Positions 1 to 11,827 of a stretch of DNA of 64,000 nucleotides are shown in pieces. The stretch is from contig CM065887.1 of NCBI GenBank assembly GCA_033439255.1, positions 1,240,001 through 1,304,000 on the forward strand, read 5' to 3'. The first letter of the stretch is position 1. The number at the start of each line of letters is the position of its first letter. This DNA comes from Hericium rajendrae. Its lineage: Eukaryota > Basidiomycota > Agaricomycetes > Russulales > Hericiaceae. The notes beneath the pieces were generated by a model. It worked only from the letters and a program-made list of their open reading frames with translations. It was not told the origin of the DNA and ran no database searches. The translations under genes and the position numbers were made by a program.

Positions 1-31
1 ACTCAGCTACTACCTCCACGCTGAATTCTTC

Positions 32-790
32 ATGAACACGGACGACTCACAACCGCAAGAGAACACCGGAGGAAATGAAGTAGTCGTAAACCATCCTGAT
101 GCGCCGGCGTCGGAATTTCGACCGTCTTTTAGTTTAGGGGAGCTCATGGGTACCTGGTACGCAGACATTGGTTTAATGAAACATACCACGAGGCTTATTC
201 GGCGCCGCATACAGGCACGTCGTATACTCGACTCTTCCGTTCTGGAAGGTGATAGTCATATCTATAGCCTTTGCACGCCCATCTGAATGCAGTCGCAGAA
301 CAAGAAAGACGTCACGATCACATACGAGCCTCTCCCTGATTCTGGCCCGGCTCAGCGGGTCTTGGACTGCGTTCAATATCGCACGCGCTCGGCATCACCG
401 TCTTCAGAACCCAAGAGCATCAAAGGCATCGACACCCTTCTCGATGACCTCACCGCGAAGGACGCATCGCCGACACGCTACAAGTGGCGCGGAAGTGGGC
501 TCCTGAAGATCTCAACGTCGAAGTGGCAGGTGCTGGCATTTGGTCGCTGGTCGCCCCCGCCGTCTGCCCCCTCAGACCAGCCAGCCAGCGAACCCGATGT
601 ATACGAGTACGCTGTGACGTACTTCCAGCCTACGATATTCACACCCGCTGGGCTGGACATTTATTCACGAGCGGCGGAGGGGCTGCCGGATGAGCTGGTG
701 GGAGAGATTATTGATAAGATTAGGCAAGTAGATGAGAGCAGAACAGGAGCTGCTGTTCGGAAATTGGCAGCTAGTCTCTTCGAAGTATAA
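32..790 (+). pseudogene. Calycin/lipocalin-like fungal protein gene, probably broken
   Basis: Two exons are visible. Exon 1 starts at ATG 32 and ends near 156 (residues ..SLGELMGT); exon 2 runs from about 256 to the TAA at 788-790. The product has the pattern of a conserved agaricomycete family recalled from memory: an N-terminal GTWHVTHSTLPMW-like strand, then VTITYEPLP, a WRGxGxLKI strand, FTPAGLDIYSR and a C-terminal helix ending SLFEV. This is a small beta-barrel protein of unknown ligand. With the intron placed at 157-255 the frame is continuous and the family alignment keeps its length, but an in-frame TGA (284-286) falls where the family has a Trp. The gene may therefore be dead or its first exon may be used differently. 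The family call rests on the exon 2 motifs and is firmer than the splice model. Confidence 0.55.
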
Positions 791-923
791 AGGAGCGCAG
801 AAGCCGGCAATTGATATCGCACGTCTTAATGATTTAGATTGCATGGTGGGCCAAGCACTTGATAATCAGATTCTCGTTTCCCTTAATATGAACGACTTCG
901 TAACTGAAGATAATCGTTTTTAG

Positions 924-1935
924 GCTGTGGGTTGCCGCAGGGTAATAACTGGATTTACGACTGGGACGACTTCTTACCGTTTTCAGGTCGCGGATTGTCG
1001 TAGGGCAGCACTTGAAGGTACAGATATATATGGATGATTTTCTATGATACCGTTCTCGGATCGCAGGTTGTCGCAGGGATATGGATGACGCCTTATCATT
1101 TACAGATCGCAGGTTATCGCAGGGCAACAACTAGATTTTCGACTTGAGATAGCTTCCGACCATGTCTGGGAAGTGAATGGCTGCAGAGTACTATTTGAGG
1201 ATCTAGGATTGGTTGAGTTTCTACCATTTTCGGGTCGTGGGTTGTTGCAGGGATATATGAATGACTTCCTACCGTTTACAAGTTGCGGGTTGCCGCAGGG
1301 TAACAACTAGAGCCACGGCTCAGGACGACTTCCTACCATGTTCCGGCCGTGAATTGTCACAGGGCAACAAATGAAGATACAGGTATGGATGAATCTCTAC
1401 GGTTTTCAGGTCGCGGGTTGTGGCAAGGAACGACTGAAGATACGGATATGTCACTGTGCGAGACAGTGCAACGTTCTACCGTTCTCGGGTCTTGCGCTGT
1501 TGCAGGCAAGACCTGAAAATACGTATATATATGCAAGTTTCAGCCATTTTCGAGTCGCGGGTTTCTGCAGGGAGATGAATGACTTCCGTTTTCGGGTCGC
1601 GTGTTGGCGCAGGGCAACAACCAATCGACAGCCGAAGAGGCAGATACGGATGAGTTCCTACCGTTTGCAGGTCGCGAGTTGCTGTAGGGGAACAGCTGAG
1701 GTTATAATATGGGACGACTTCCAACCTTTTTCGCGTCGCGCATTGTCGAAGGGGAACAACTGAAGATATGGGGATGAATGACTTCCTACCGTTTTCGGGA
1801 CGTGCGTTATTGCAGGAAACATCTGAAGATACGCATATGGATAAGTTTCTGCCGTTTCTGGTCTCGGGTTGTTGCAGAAAACAACTGAAGGTACGGACTT
1901 GGATCGCAGGTTGTTGCTCGGCGACAATTGAATGC
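924..1935. repeat. Degenerate minisatellite, about 15 units of 45-80 bp
   Basis: The stretch is a head-to-tail series of diverged units with the core GGTCGCGGGTTGTCGCAGGG, followed by CAACAACTGAAGATACGGAT-like sequence and a GACTTCCTACCGTTTTC-like tail. Cores are recognisable near 924, 985, 1056, 1104, 1230, 1280, 1346, 1409, 1488, 1552, 1594, 1668, 1732, 1798 and 1860. Unit length varies because the middle part is lost in several copies (for example near 1056, 1230 and 1552). It fills the gap between the calycin-like gene and GOT1. Short reading frames inside it are by-products of the repeat. Confidence 0.85.
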
Positions 1936-2411
1936 AGTGCCATAATGATCATAATGTCTCTGTCACAACCCCGCCGCCGCCGTTCCGGATTGTCCTGTCA
2001 TTAGTTATGTTGTTCTCTTCAGTCGAACTTGTATCCGGGTAAGTGTGTGTACCAAATTTGATATTAATATGCTGCGCGCTAGAAGAGAAAACAACTTGCC
2101 AGCTACCTTGAACATGCCCGTTACAGGCAAACAGGTTTATTTCCTCCTATGGCCCTTAGTTAATACTTGTCATGCGCGGCTTGACTTGAAAGCAGAATGC
2201 AATGCTACGTACTGCTGAGCGTTCGTACCATGAGCGCTTAAGCGTAGAAGATGACAACAAGTCGACAATTCCGCGGTCGCGTGGCCTCGACGCTTCTGAC
2301 GTGGTCCTCTCTCAGCAGCTCCCCGCATCTCCCTCACACGTTCATCGACGACTGTCCCCGCCTTTACAGTTCAACGTTTCCTAGGTCCTAAACACTCTAC
2401 TCGCGGCCAAA

Positions 2412-3114
2412 ATGTGGCTTACGGACATGCAGAGTGAGCTACTAAACTCTTCTATTTCCAGTAGTCCATATTGACGTGACAGTACTACCCCTTCCTCGAC
2501 TGCGTTTTCGACAGAGATTGGTGTTGCTTTAACAACATTTGGCGGCCTGTTCATGGCCCTTGGAGTAATCCTCTTCTTCGATGGCGCCCTGCTTGCGCTA
2601 GGCAACGTACGTCCCTTCAGCGCCCGCTGTCGTGTTTGGCGCGCGGTACTCACGTATCCGTGGACCATGCCCTGCAGCTCTTGTTCGTCAGCGGACTTTT
2701 CCTCATCATCGGTCCTCAAAAGACCTTCTACTTCTTCGCCCGCAAACAAAAGCTTCGTGGGACGGCTTGCTTCCTAGGGGGCATACTTCTCGTCTTCCTC
2801 AAATGGCCCTTCTTCGGCGTGGTCCTCGAGACGTTTGGGTTCCTCAATCTCTTCGGGTGCGTCGTGATTGCAGCTTTCAGGATATCGATGACAACTCATG
2901 TTACTTTGCCTTGTTTGCAGCGATTTCTTCCCCGTCATCCTCACGTTCCTCCGACAACTACCCTTCGTCGGCCAGTTTTTAAATCTCCCATATATTCGAA
3001 ACGTGCGCACTTCCTGTGAATCATACTGTACTGTCACGGTGTGCTGATGCAATGTGGCCTTCTGCTCGTCAGGTGGCAGATCGTATAGCGGGAGGGCGGA
3101 CCTCTGTTGTATAG
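2412..3114 (+). CDS. GOT1: Golgi transport protein GOT1
   Basis: Five exons (2412-2433, 2515-2606, 2678-2856, 2921-3002, 3073-3114) give a 138-residue protein, the same length as yeast Got1. It starts MWLTDMQKIGV and has four hydrophobic segments, roughly residues 10-30, 33-52, 68-85 and 88-110. Family signatures include LGVILFFDGALLALGN, LIIGPQKT and RKQKLRGT. The last exon encodes the short tail ADRIAGGRTSVV. Got1 family proteins are small tetraspanning proteins of ER-derived and Golgi vesicles that act in ER-Golgi and Golgi transport. All exon joins keep frame and use GT-AG sites. The gene is convergent with the transporter that ends at 3304, leaving about 190 bases between stops. Confidence 0.93.
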
Positions 3115-3303
3115 CCACGTATGTATATAGTGCCAATAAACCACGATCTATCCCATGCGCGCTGGCCTCTGTTGGCTTTCATAAATCCAATTGAGGAAAC
3201 AATTTCCGTGAGATAATGATATAATACACACATCCCGAGAACAGACATTATTGCACATCGTAACAGTCATGCCAGTCTAGCCGCACCAGTCTAGCCAGCA
3301 CCC

Positions 3304-5495
3304 TTAGACCTTCTCCTTAAATTCCACCTCTTCCACTTCCTCATCCTTCTCATCGCTCCCGCTCCTTCTGCGCCGCTCATCCCCCCACACCTTTGCAATC
3401 GGCGCCGGGAGCGCGCCGCCCTCCAGGAACATCGTCGCCGGCACGGCCTCCACGACGGCGACGCGCGCCTGCTGCAGCTCATCGACGTTGCGGAAGCGCC
3501 ACTTGCTGAGCCCGCCGTCCTTCAGCGCCTGGTCGATGACAAGCCCGGCCGCATAGACCGTCATCGCGACGTAGCCCGCGAACGGCACGAGGTACGAGTG
3601 CGCGGTGAACGACTTGTCCGCGAGCGCGCCCTGCGCGGGCGGGAACCACGCGCCGCCGCCGACGCCCATGACGATGAGCCCCGAGCCGCGCTTCGTGTGC
3701 ACGCCGAGGTTCTTCGTGCCGAGCGTGAAGATGCACTGCGCGGGGTCAGCGCCAGCGGGGGCGGAGGAGAAAAGGGAAAAGGGTGCGACGCACGGGGTAG
3801 CAGATGCTCTCGAAGAAGAAGAGGCAGTAGAGGCACGCGATGCCGGCGTCGCCGATGCCGAAGGCCACGCCCAGGGCGAACGCGCAGCACATGAGGCCGT
3901 AGAGCGTGAGCAGCAGCGCCGCGTCGACGTATTTGAGGATCACGACGCCCACGAAGCTGTCCGTGCAATGCAGTCAGAAAACACATCTCGTACCAAGACG
4001 AAAATGACACGCACCGCCCGCCCGTGAACGTCAGCTGGCACATCGAGAACATGATGCTGGCCTTGGAATGGTCTCTGCCCTTGTCCACAAGGAAGTTGAC
4101 CACGAACGCGGCGACGGCAACTTGCGCGCCGCTATTGCGAAGAATACACGCGTCGGTCAGATACGCGCCTGTCAAGGAAAATAACGCACGTATACGACGT
4201 CTGCGCGACCCAGCCAAAGATGCAGCGGTACTGTTTCCAGAAGGGCCCGACGTCCTTCTCTTTCCCGGCCGCGGCGAGTTCCTCTGTGAGAGCCTCTTCG
4301 GTGATCTCGGGGAGTGGGCAGAAACTGCACGTTCGGTATCCCATAAGTTTAAAGAACAAAATGGAGTGAGAGGGTGGTAACGCACAAGAAGAGGATGTTC
4401 AGGACGATTCCCAGCCCGGCTACGGCAAGATACACCCTGTGAAAAACATGCATCCAGGCTACCGGGATGATCAGGTAGCGGAATCAGACTAACCATTGGA
4501 CAGTATCGAGCGTGTTCGCATTCTTGCCTCGGAAGAAGTACGTCGACGCAATGAGCGGGCCCGCGAAGGATGCCACGCCCTGGAAGCCCTGGCTAAAGTT
4601 CAGACGCATCGCGGCGTAGTGCGGGGCGCCGAGCACGGAGATATACGAGTTGGCGGCGACTTCGAGACACGAGAGTCCGCATCCTAGGAGCTGTGATTAG
4701 GACCGGACTGGCGGGTACAGTGGATGGAGCGTGAGGGCGTACCGATGACAAAAGTGCATCCGACAAAGCCGCCGTATTTCTCGAACTTCGCGGACGGCCA
4801 GAAGAAAATTGCGCCTGAAATCCCGTCAGTTCCGTGTTCCGTCGAGCTTTGAGTGGTATAGAACTGACCGAGGGAATACAGCGTCAGGCCCATGTGGATG
4901 CCTTTCTGTAATACCGGTCAGACCCATGGCGAGCTACGAGATGAAGCACTTGATACTTGCTTTATACCCATACTTCCTCATCTGGAGAATCAAGGTCTGA
5001 ATAAATGCCTTTTAAGATCGCGAGTTCAGGACTCACAAAAACTCCAGCGATTGGCGCATACACAAGGTAAGCGCCCTACCCTCGTTCAAATTTATCAGGA
5101 CATCGCACGTCGTGTGTGAAAACCGGTAGCCTCACAAAATATGCAAGCTGCAGCAACGTGCTCTGCAGCTTCGAGATGCCGAAGACCGTCTGGAAGTGGG
5201 AGTTGAGGACATCAAGGAGCTATATCGAACAGATCAACGCGAGTTATCTTGTGAGTGTGCGATGGCTTACACCGTAGGCAAAACCCCCTGGTGAAAGGCA
5301 GCTTAATTATAACGAAATGTAACATCAAACGCGACAGCAACGGACGTACAAGTGAAGAACAGGGTCGTGACGAGGGAAAATGCAAAGAGCCATTGTACAC
5401 CAGTCAGCTCGCGGCCTATAGTCCCCAACAGTCAGAAAAAAATAGACAGCATCTCCTCGCTCGCACGCACCTGTCACTCCTGTGGGACGGGTCAT
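3304..5495 (-). CDS. Fucose permease-like MFS transporter
   Basis: Fourteen exons join in frame to 482 residues: 5495-5471, 5415-5350, 5287-5271, 5219-5136, 5075-5037, 4981-4961, 4905-4869, 4814-4743, 4683-4494, 4436-4386, 4324-4190, 4131-4015, 3956-3794 and 3735-3304. The order of motifs is that of the FucP/GluP branch of the major facilitator superfamily: LFFTWGFAYGLLDVLNSHFQ in helix 1, YAPIAGVF, AIFFWPSAKFEKYGGFVG, CLEVAANSYISVLG, FCPLPEI in the central loop, TGAQVAVAAFVVNF opening the second half, and GGGAWFPPAQG in helix 10. It should be a 12-helix sugar:proton symporter of the plasma membrane; the substrate cannot be read from sequence. The C-terminus is acidic (EEVEEVEF). Exons of 17, 21 and 25 nt and one GC-AG intron (4906-4960 region, donor GCAAGT) are unusual. 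An in-frame ATG at 5510 is an alternative start. Confidence 0.88.
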
Positions 5496-5510
5496 CCTGA
5501 ACGAAGGCAA

Positions 5511-6693
5511 GGGATGGGCCGGCTGACTGGAAAAAAGGCTATCTTACATGTCTTTATATGAGCCCATCAGCGCGCGATGAAGAGAAGCACATCATAGACT
5601 GTATGCGACAGAGAAGAGAGCAGCTGCCACAAAACTGGGTGCGTGTCTCCACCCGTGCTGGTCAAGTGAGAGGAAGACGATGCGGGGAAGCGCGTCCGCC
5701 TTCCCGCGTGATGCTTCCCCACAATGTCCGGCCCGTGGGGTAGCGTGCCTGGGAATGCGGGGTATATACGCCTTAGCGATGTCAGTCGGAGGCAATCATT
5801 TGCCTACGGGTGAACAAAACGTGGAACTTAGTGAAACAGACCTAGACAGACCTGGTCGAGTTGGCAAGCCTGATTGCAAAAGTAGGACAAAGGTGACGAA
5901 GTCGAAGTTCAGAAGGAGCCTGCAGATATCGAACTTCCTGCATTCCATCATCATCACCAAATCTTCGCTATGAACTTCCTGTTGAGAACATCATCAATGA
6001 AAGGTGCAAAAGGGACGGTCTGGAACGAACCTACAAAAGACACTTCGAAATTGCCGACTCGCGCACCAGAACTCCTCGTATACCGTGTACCATCGGGTAG
6101 CCATGCAGGAAAACGGTCATGTGTTCGACCCATTGGCTTGTGATCCTTTTTCGATCACTGTCTGACCGTCTAAAGAGCGCTATGCATGCGGAGCATTGTG
6201 GAATCCGGTCCCAGTAAGGCGAGCCAGCCTGTGATGCTACTATAGGAATGCGGGCCGCTGGAATAGCCTTTCAACAACTGGGATGCTAAAACGAGAAGTT
6301 AGCATGGTTACTGTAAAGGGGGTCAAACGAATTCCGCGCCTCTGGATCATTGTCCGCCTGACTTCATTTGAGGAATTGTAGACGCCTTTACGACCGATGC
6401 TATATATAAAGGTTAATCGGACGAAGCGAAGGCGAAGGCCTTGGTATATGCCGCCAGTATACTTTCCATCTGTCCATACTTCCATCAAGAATGACCAGCG
6501 AGGACTTACCAGCTATCCCTGATGCCTGGAGGTACATGGACCGCCGAGCGTGCGCTAAAAATTTGACAGTAAAAGATGAAACTTGACGAATGGCGTCCCA
6601 AGAGTATACAGAATATCGGGACACAAAATATACGTACCGCTCACATCACTCTCGATTCACCTCACGCAAACAGCTGTGTATCAAAAATTCAAA
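5511..6693. other. Intergenic: upstream region of the fucose permease-like gene
   Basis: No gene is visible here on either strand. The stretch separates the start of the minus-strand transporter from the stop of MED1 and probably holds the transporter's promoter. A TATA-like run (TATATATA) lies at about 6400-6408, too far from the start to be assigned to it. Confidence 0.5.
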
Positions 6694-8783
6694 TCACACA
6701 CCAGCTCGCTGCCACACTCTGCCCGGAACACCCCAGATCCCACCGCGCCTCACGACCTCCTCCAATCCCTCCAACGGCAGCTCAACAGGCACCGCGCCGC
6801 GCACATCGACGCTCACGCCGCGCGCCTTGCTCGGCTCGTATGATACAGAAATCTCGACGAGCCCTGATATGGGCGGGCGCTCCGGGAGGGTAAGTACGAT
6901 GCGCGGAGGGGACACCGACGTTGGTGGGAAGAGCGGAGATGTGGGGAGCGTTGGGTGGGGCATTGGGGCTGAAGGGAGGTATACGTTGATGGGTAGTCTC
7001 GTCGGTGTGAATGTGCCTGCGTCACCGGCATGAGCGGGTGAGATGGAGGTTTGAAAGCCTCTTACCGTTCAGCAGAGCTTGCAGCTCCTCCTCGTCGCCT
7101 GCCTTGCCTTCGTCGCCTGATGACTCGGGCACGAGTGACGATGCTTCCGGCTTCCACTCGCATGCACGAAGCATTTCGTTCAGCCAGGACTGCTCTTTGA
7201 CGATCTACGGAGACGGGTCTCAGCATCGCGTATGAGCAAGGAAAGGATAGCCGTACCTCCAGGATGGCCCATACCTCCCGCATTGTGTATACCTGGACTC
7301 GTTCTAACACGAACCCAGGCTCCTCTGGTGTGGTTAGCCGCAGACGCAGTGAAGGATGCATATTCGATGGCGAAGTCTAGATGCATAGAAACACAATGGA
7401 TCCCGTTGTTAATATGAGTTTAAATGGGCTTCGGCATAAACGCACATATGAAGCAGTGTAATACTGGGTATACGGTAATGGCACATTCCCGCCATTTAGT
7501 CCATTTAGCTTCAACGTGGATCAATATTCCTCTGGTAGACGATCTCGGAGAAATCTTACCAGCAGATCGACCCAGTCTCCGCCTCCGGGGACGCCGCCGA
7601 TCCCCGCATGCACGTCATTCCCAGCGATGCCGCTCAACGGGTTGACAACATTCTCGATCTCTTGCATCCTTCCTTGAGTCATGATCATACCCGGTGTCCG
7701 CCCTGCATTCGTGAAGTCGAGGATCCAGGCGTACTGGCTGTCCGGCGAGGGCAGCAAGGGCAGCGGAAACGACTGGTCAAACTCGGGCGGTATGGGGAAC
7801 AGCGGGAAGGTAGGCCGCGTGCTGAGGGAGGAGAGCTCGGCGGAGGGTGGCGGGCGCAGCGATACGGCGTCGGCGGGGAGCTCGAGGAGCGTGAGGAGGG
7901 CGAGATTCGTGCCTTGTAGTCCGGCGTGCGAAGACAGAATGGAGCGCAGATGCATTATGGGTATGTCAAAGGAGGGAAGCGATGATGAGAATGAATTGGA
8001 CACGGAGGGAGCTGAGCGGAGGAGGGTGAGGTATGCTAGAGGAGAGAGGTGTGTGAGGAACGCAAGACTTGGAGACCCGGGCAGGAGGTAAGGAAGAGGG
8101 AGCGCATGGGCGCGAAAGAGGTGAATGTCCAGCGGTGTAATCTGTGTACCAAGGGCACTATTCGGATGGTTTGTTCAGATCAATATTCATAGCGAAATCT
8201 CTACGCACCTAGCAACAGCAGCGGCCTCCTCCTTAGCAAACCCCTCCAGCGTCCTCCCCAGATCCTCCAAATCGCTAAACCACCTGAGTCCCCCGTCTCC
8301 TTCTGCTACCGCTAGTCGATCCAACCGCATCAAATACCCCAACCCATCCTGCACGCTTTTCCCCAACCGCCCCGCCTCCAACGCATCCGCCTCCTCGCCC
8401 TTGAGTGCCTCCTGCACAAACAGACGGAACGTATTGAGGAGATGCGCATCGATCGACACAGACCCTGCGCTGTTCCCATTATTACCGCCAACAGACGCGC
8501 TCCCGTTGGGGACCGCATACGACGTGCGGACGCCGATCACGTCGACCGTGGGCGCCACGGCGAACTCGACGTCGACGACCAGCACTTTCCCGCCGAGGAC
8601 GAGGTTCCTGTGGCCGGGTACCTCTCCTTCGGCGAACGCCTCCATGCCGACGGCGGTCCCATAGGCGATGATGCGGTTGATGACCCAGTCGGGCACGGCG
8701 CTCGGGTCGAGAGGGACGTCTTCGCCATATTTCGAGGGGGAGGGCCGCAGAGACGCTAGGGTCTGCTGTATATATTGGCTGGT
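6694..8783 (-). CDS. MED1: Mediator complex subunit 1 (MED1), 5' exon not fixed
   Basis: Several exons on the minus strand spell a protein with the order of features of basidiomycete MED1: QQTLASLRPSPSKYG, then WVINRIIAYGTAVGMEAFAE, GGKVLVVDVEFAV, TSYAVPNG, GLRWFSDLEDLGRTLEGFAKEEA, LTHLSPLAYLTLLR, YAWILDFTNAGRTPGMIMTQ and ENVVNPLSGI, ending with LRLRLTTPEEPGFVLERV, MREVWAILE, WLNEMLRACEW and the C-terminal RPPISGLVEISVSYEPSK. MED1 belongs to the middle module of Mediator and works in the nucleus as a bridge between activators and RNA polymerase II. The stop is at 6694. The first clear coding exon begins after an acceptor at 8783; a short 5' exon with the start codon probably lies between about 8860 and 9080, but I could not find a consistent frame for it. 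Confidence 0.78.
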
Positions 8784-9230
8784 CTGATGGATTCAAAGCA
8801 GGTAGGCAAAGAATGAGTTGGTGGTCATTAATTGTATGGGGTCAACGGAGGTGAAGAAACGCACGCCCGCGGAAAACCTAGAAATGGTCGACCAACGCAC
8901 AGACAAACTCACTTACCAAATTCATCATTTATTGGGTACTCCACTTCATTCAATCTAGAAAATCATGCCTTGGAAGGTTGGAGGAAGAAAAGCACAATGC
9001 TGGACGTTTGTCTTGAAGAGAATGAGCTGCCTGCGAAGGGCGCGCCGAAGAGTTCAGATCGAGTGACATCTGGGCAAGTGATCATCTGCTCATATACTGC
9101 AAAAATCGAAGAAATCTGCCGATATTATGAAGCTCAGACTAGAAAACAGAATACTATAAATTCTATTCGCAAGACGATACGTAGAATACACGATTTTCCT
9201 TGAAAATGGCGCATATTAAAAGCAAGCCAG

Positions 9231-10574
9231 TCAAACAAGCTCAAGCATCCACAAATCCGCCCGCCTCTCATTCGAAGACACCAATCCCCCATGCATAACC
9301 GCCCTCGTCTTCCCCGTCTCATCAACCCACCCCGCCGACGGGAACCACCCTCTCGCCTCCGGGCCCCCGCCCCCGCCCTCCACCTCCGCCAGCGCCTTCC
9401 GCCAGCGCCAGCCCTCCGCCAGCACGTGCTCGAGCACCCACACGTCATCCCAGAACGTCCCCGCACCCGCGTGTCCCAAACTGCTTGCATCGCGCTCGCC
9501 GTGATACATGAGCGCGACGCCATCTGCGGACGCGTCGGCGCCTGGACGCAGGCCGACGAGACCGTGCACGGAGCGCGCGCCGGGGAAACCGTGCGCAGGA
9601 TCGGGCGCGGGAATGACGGTCTCCCAGGTATCCTTATCGACCGTATAGACGTCAATGCAGCCTTTGTGCTCGGGCGTAGGGAGCTCGTGCCCCGCAAAGC
9701 CTAAAGCCAGCGTCAGCTTTCGTCAACCCTCAAGCGTGCTCGAAGCCGAACATGTACTGACCTCCAAAACGGATGAAGACGGCCGTGCCGTCCCTGAGCG
9801 TCGTAACCGCGAGCGCAGTGCCGCCGCGTCCCGGCCCCGGCGCCGCACTCAGCTCGCGCCATTCGCGCGTCCGGAGGTCGAACGCGTGCAGAGTGCCGAT
9901 GCGTCCCACGGCGGGGCACCCCGCGTGGATATAGATCTTTCCCTGTACAAACCAACGAGGTCAATCAACATTCAAACCGCCGTTCAGGTGGGTGGGAACG
10001 TACGTCGTGGGAGACGGCTGTGTGGTAGCTGCGTGGTTCTGGGGCCTTGTCTTCGTTTACAGCTGAGACGGGCTCCCAGCTTACTCCAAAGTCTGCAGCT
10101 TGGTTGAGGATGGCACGCCATAGGCCTGTCTGCGGCGGGGGGAGAGGCGACATGTCGACGCCGCCGCGTCCGCCCCAGAGGTAGAGCGATCCGTCCGCGA
10201 AGACGGTCGTCGCGCCAACTCTGGGCTCCGGGACGGAGATAATGGCGTGCGCGGCATCTGCTGGATAAGCTCAAGACAGGATCATCTGGTGTAATTTGGA
10301 GGATGGACATACCGATCGGACGCAGCGTGGTAAACGAGCTCTCACCTGCCTGGGCAGCCGACGCAGCTCGATGCGCCTTCAGATCGAAGACGTGGACTGA
10401 TCCACGCGGTGCTTCCCCGGCTTTGTCGTCGCCAGCATCGACAGGAGTACGGGGCTTTAGCTCGCCACCATACAGAGCGATAAGGCCCTGTTTAGAGACA
10501 GCGAGGCTCTGGGAAGACCGTGGCGTCGACGAGGCGCGTGAAAGGAGAGTCCAACGGGCGATTGAGCTAGGCAT
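9231..10574 (-). CDS. Kelch-repeat protein
   Basis: Four exons (10574-10313, 10257-10004, 9942-9762, 9700-9231) join in frame to 388 residues. Repeated blades of a Kelch beta-propeller are visible: LIALYGGELKPR, ATTVFADGSLYLWGGRGG, PRSYHTAVSHD, KIYIHAGCPAVGRIGTLHAFDL, REWRELSAAPGPGRGGTALAV, FIRFGGFAGHELPT, CIDVYTVDKDTWE and GARSVHGLVG. Such propellers usually act as protein-binding scaffolds; fungal relatives include cell-end (Tea1-like) proteins and the propellers of nitrile-specifier-like proteins. No second domain is seen, so partner and process are unknown. It is transcribed in the same direction as MED1 downstream of it and its neighbour at 10854. Confidence 0.82.
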
Positions 10575-10853
10575 GAGGTAGGGAGGACAGAAAAACGATA
10601 GGTCTTTTACCGCGGCTTATGGGGATCTGTGTCCAGTGGTGATGGTGCGACGGACGGAGACCTGAGCATGAGAAGCAGCTGCCAAGCCATTTATCTACAC
10701 TACGGGTTCCGGTTAAGTAGGAAAGCAAGGAGAACCCTACCAGTCGTAGGAACATGATGTCACAATTCAAGTTACGAACGACACACCAACATGTTCACTA
10801 GCAGATGCAATAGGCTATATCTGCTGTACAAAGAATGTAAGGACCGAATCCGA

Positions 10854-11441
10854 TCACACACCTAACCAAAAGTCGCTATCGAGCCCCTTCGTCTCCTTGC
10901 GCTCCTTCTCCTTTCTCTGCGCGAACTCCCGCGCATGTGCGGCGCGCTGTCTGCGCCAATCGTAGACAGCCCGCCGAGTGTCCTTGATGTTCTCCTTGAT
11001 ACGATGCACATTGTTGGACATGTCGCGGTCGATGCGGTCGAGGAGATCCAGGATCGCGATGACTTGCTTCGCAGAAACGGCGGGCCGCGCAGATCGTGCA
11101 GGCCGCGGGGGAGCAGAAATGAGAGGAGGCAGCTCCTTCTCGGCACAGTACTCCGACATGGGGCGGGTGATCGTGATCTGAGGCAGAGAACGACAGGGAT
11201 GGAGAGAGCCGGTGGAGCCATAGGACGAGATACGCGCAGCATTCTTGAATTCTGTGGATATGTACGTGGGCTTGGCGAAGATTGCCCTTGAGTATCTTGA
11301 GTATCGTATGTCTGAGGACGGGGAGCGGCGGGTCAGCACGGCGGGGCTGAAGACAGTGTCAGAGGCGGAGGAGGACAAGAGCGGAGAAGATGGTATCTCC
11401 AAGTCTAGCATAGGTGCTCTCCGCGCGACTGTTTGTGCCAT
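10854..11441 (-). CDS. Hypothetical protein with basic C-terminal helix
   Basis: A single uninterrupted frame encodes 195 residues from ATG 11441. The N-terminal half is rich in Ser, Pro and Arg and looks disordered. Residues of about 120-190 form a charged helix or short coiled coil (AKQVIAILDLLDRIDRDM, then WRRQRAAHAREFAQRKEKER). I do not recognise the family. Position bias and codon use fit a real gene, and no intron is needed. It has no visible signal peptide or membrane span. Confidence 0.6.
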   Translation of the reverse strand: MAQTVARRAPMLDLEIPSSPLLSSSASDTVFSPAVLTRRSPSSDIRYSRYSRAIFAKPTYISTEFKNAARISSYGSTGSLHPCRSLPQITITRPMSEYCAEKELPPLISAPPRPARSARPAVSAKQVIAILDLLDRIDRDMSNNVHRIKENIKDTRRAVYDWRRQRAAHAREFAQRKEKERKETKGLDSDFWLGV

Positions 11442-11827
11442 GTGACAGAATCGTCGAGCTCAAAAGAAAGAAGTGTCCCAGTTAGTCGGAGGGTGCGTCC
11501 GAAGTGCTTGCCTTCAGGATCGAAAGATGTTGCGCTCTGGAGATGTTGAAAAGACAATTCAGAAGCTAAGGATCGTAGCTGATAGGAGCGCGATGAAAGT
11601 TACGAGCCAATTATAAGCGATATAATGTTAAGAATAGTGATGGTGAAGAAATGCCTCTGGTCGTCGCCAAGTTCGTTATGTACGCCGTGGTTGAAGTCAA
11701 AAGAGTCCGAGGAGGAGCGTTGGGCGTTACACGAGACGTGACGCGAATGTGACGCCTTCGGGAACGTTAGTCACGCTTCGGGAAACGAGCGCAACGTCGT
11801 CGCGGCTGCTGCCTCAAGGAAACCACC

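Noticed and set aside
250-300. Recoding of TGA as an amino acid, since two genes have TGA at a conserved Trp
   Set aside because: Other genes in the window end at TGA (complete OPT and membrane-protein genes), so TGA is a normal stop here. Gene decay is simpler.
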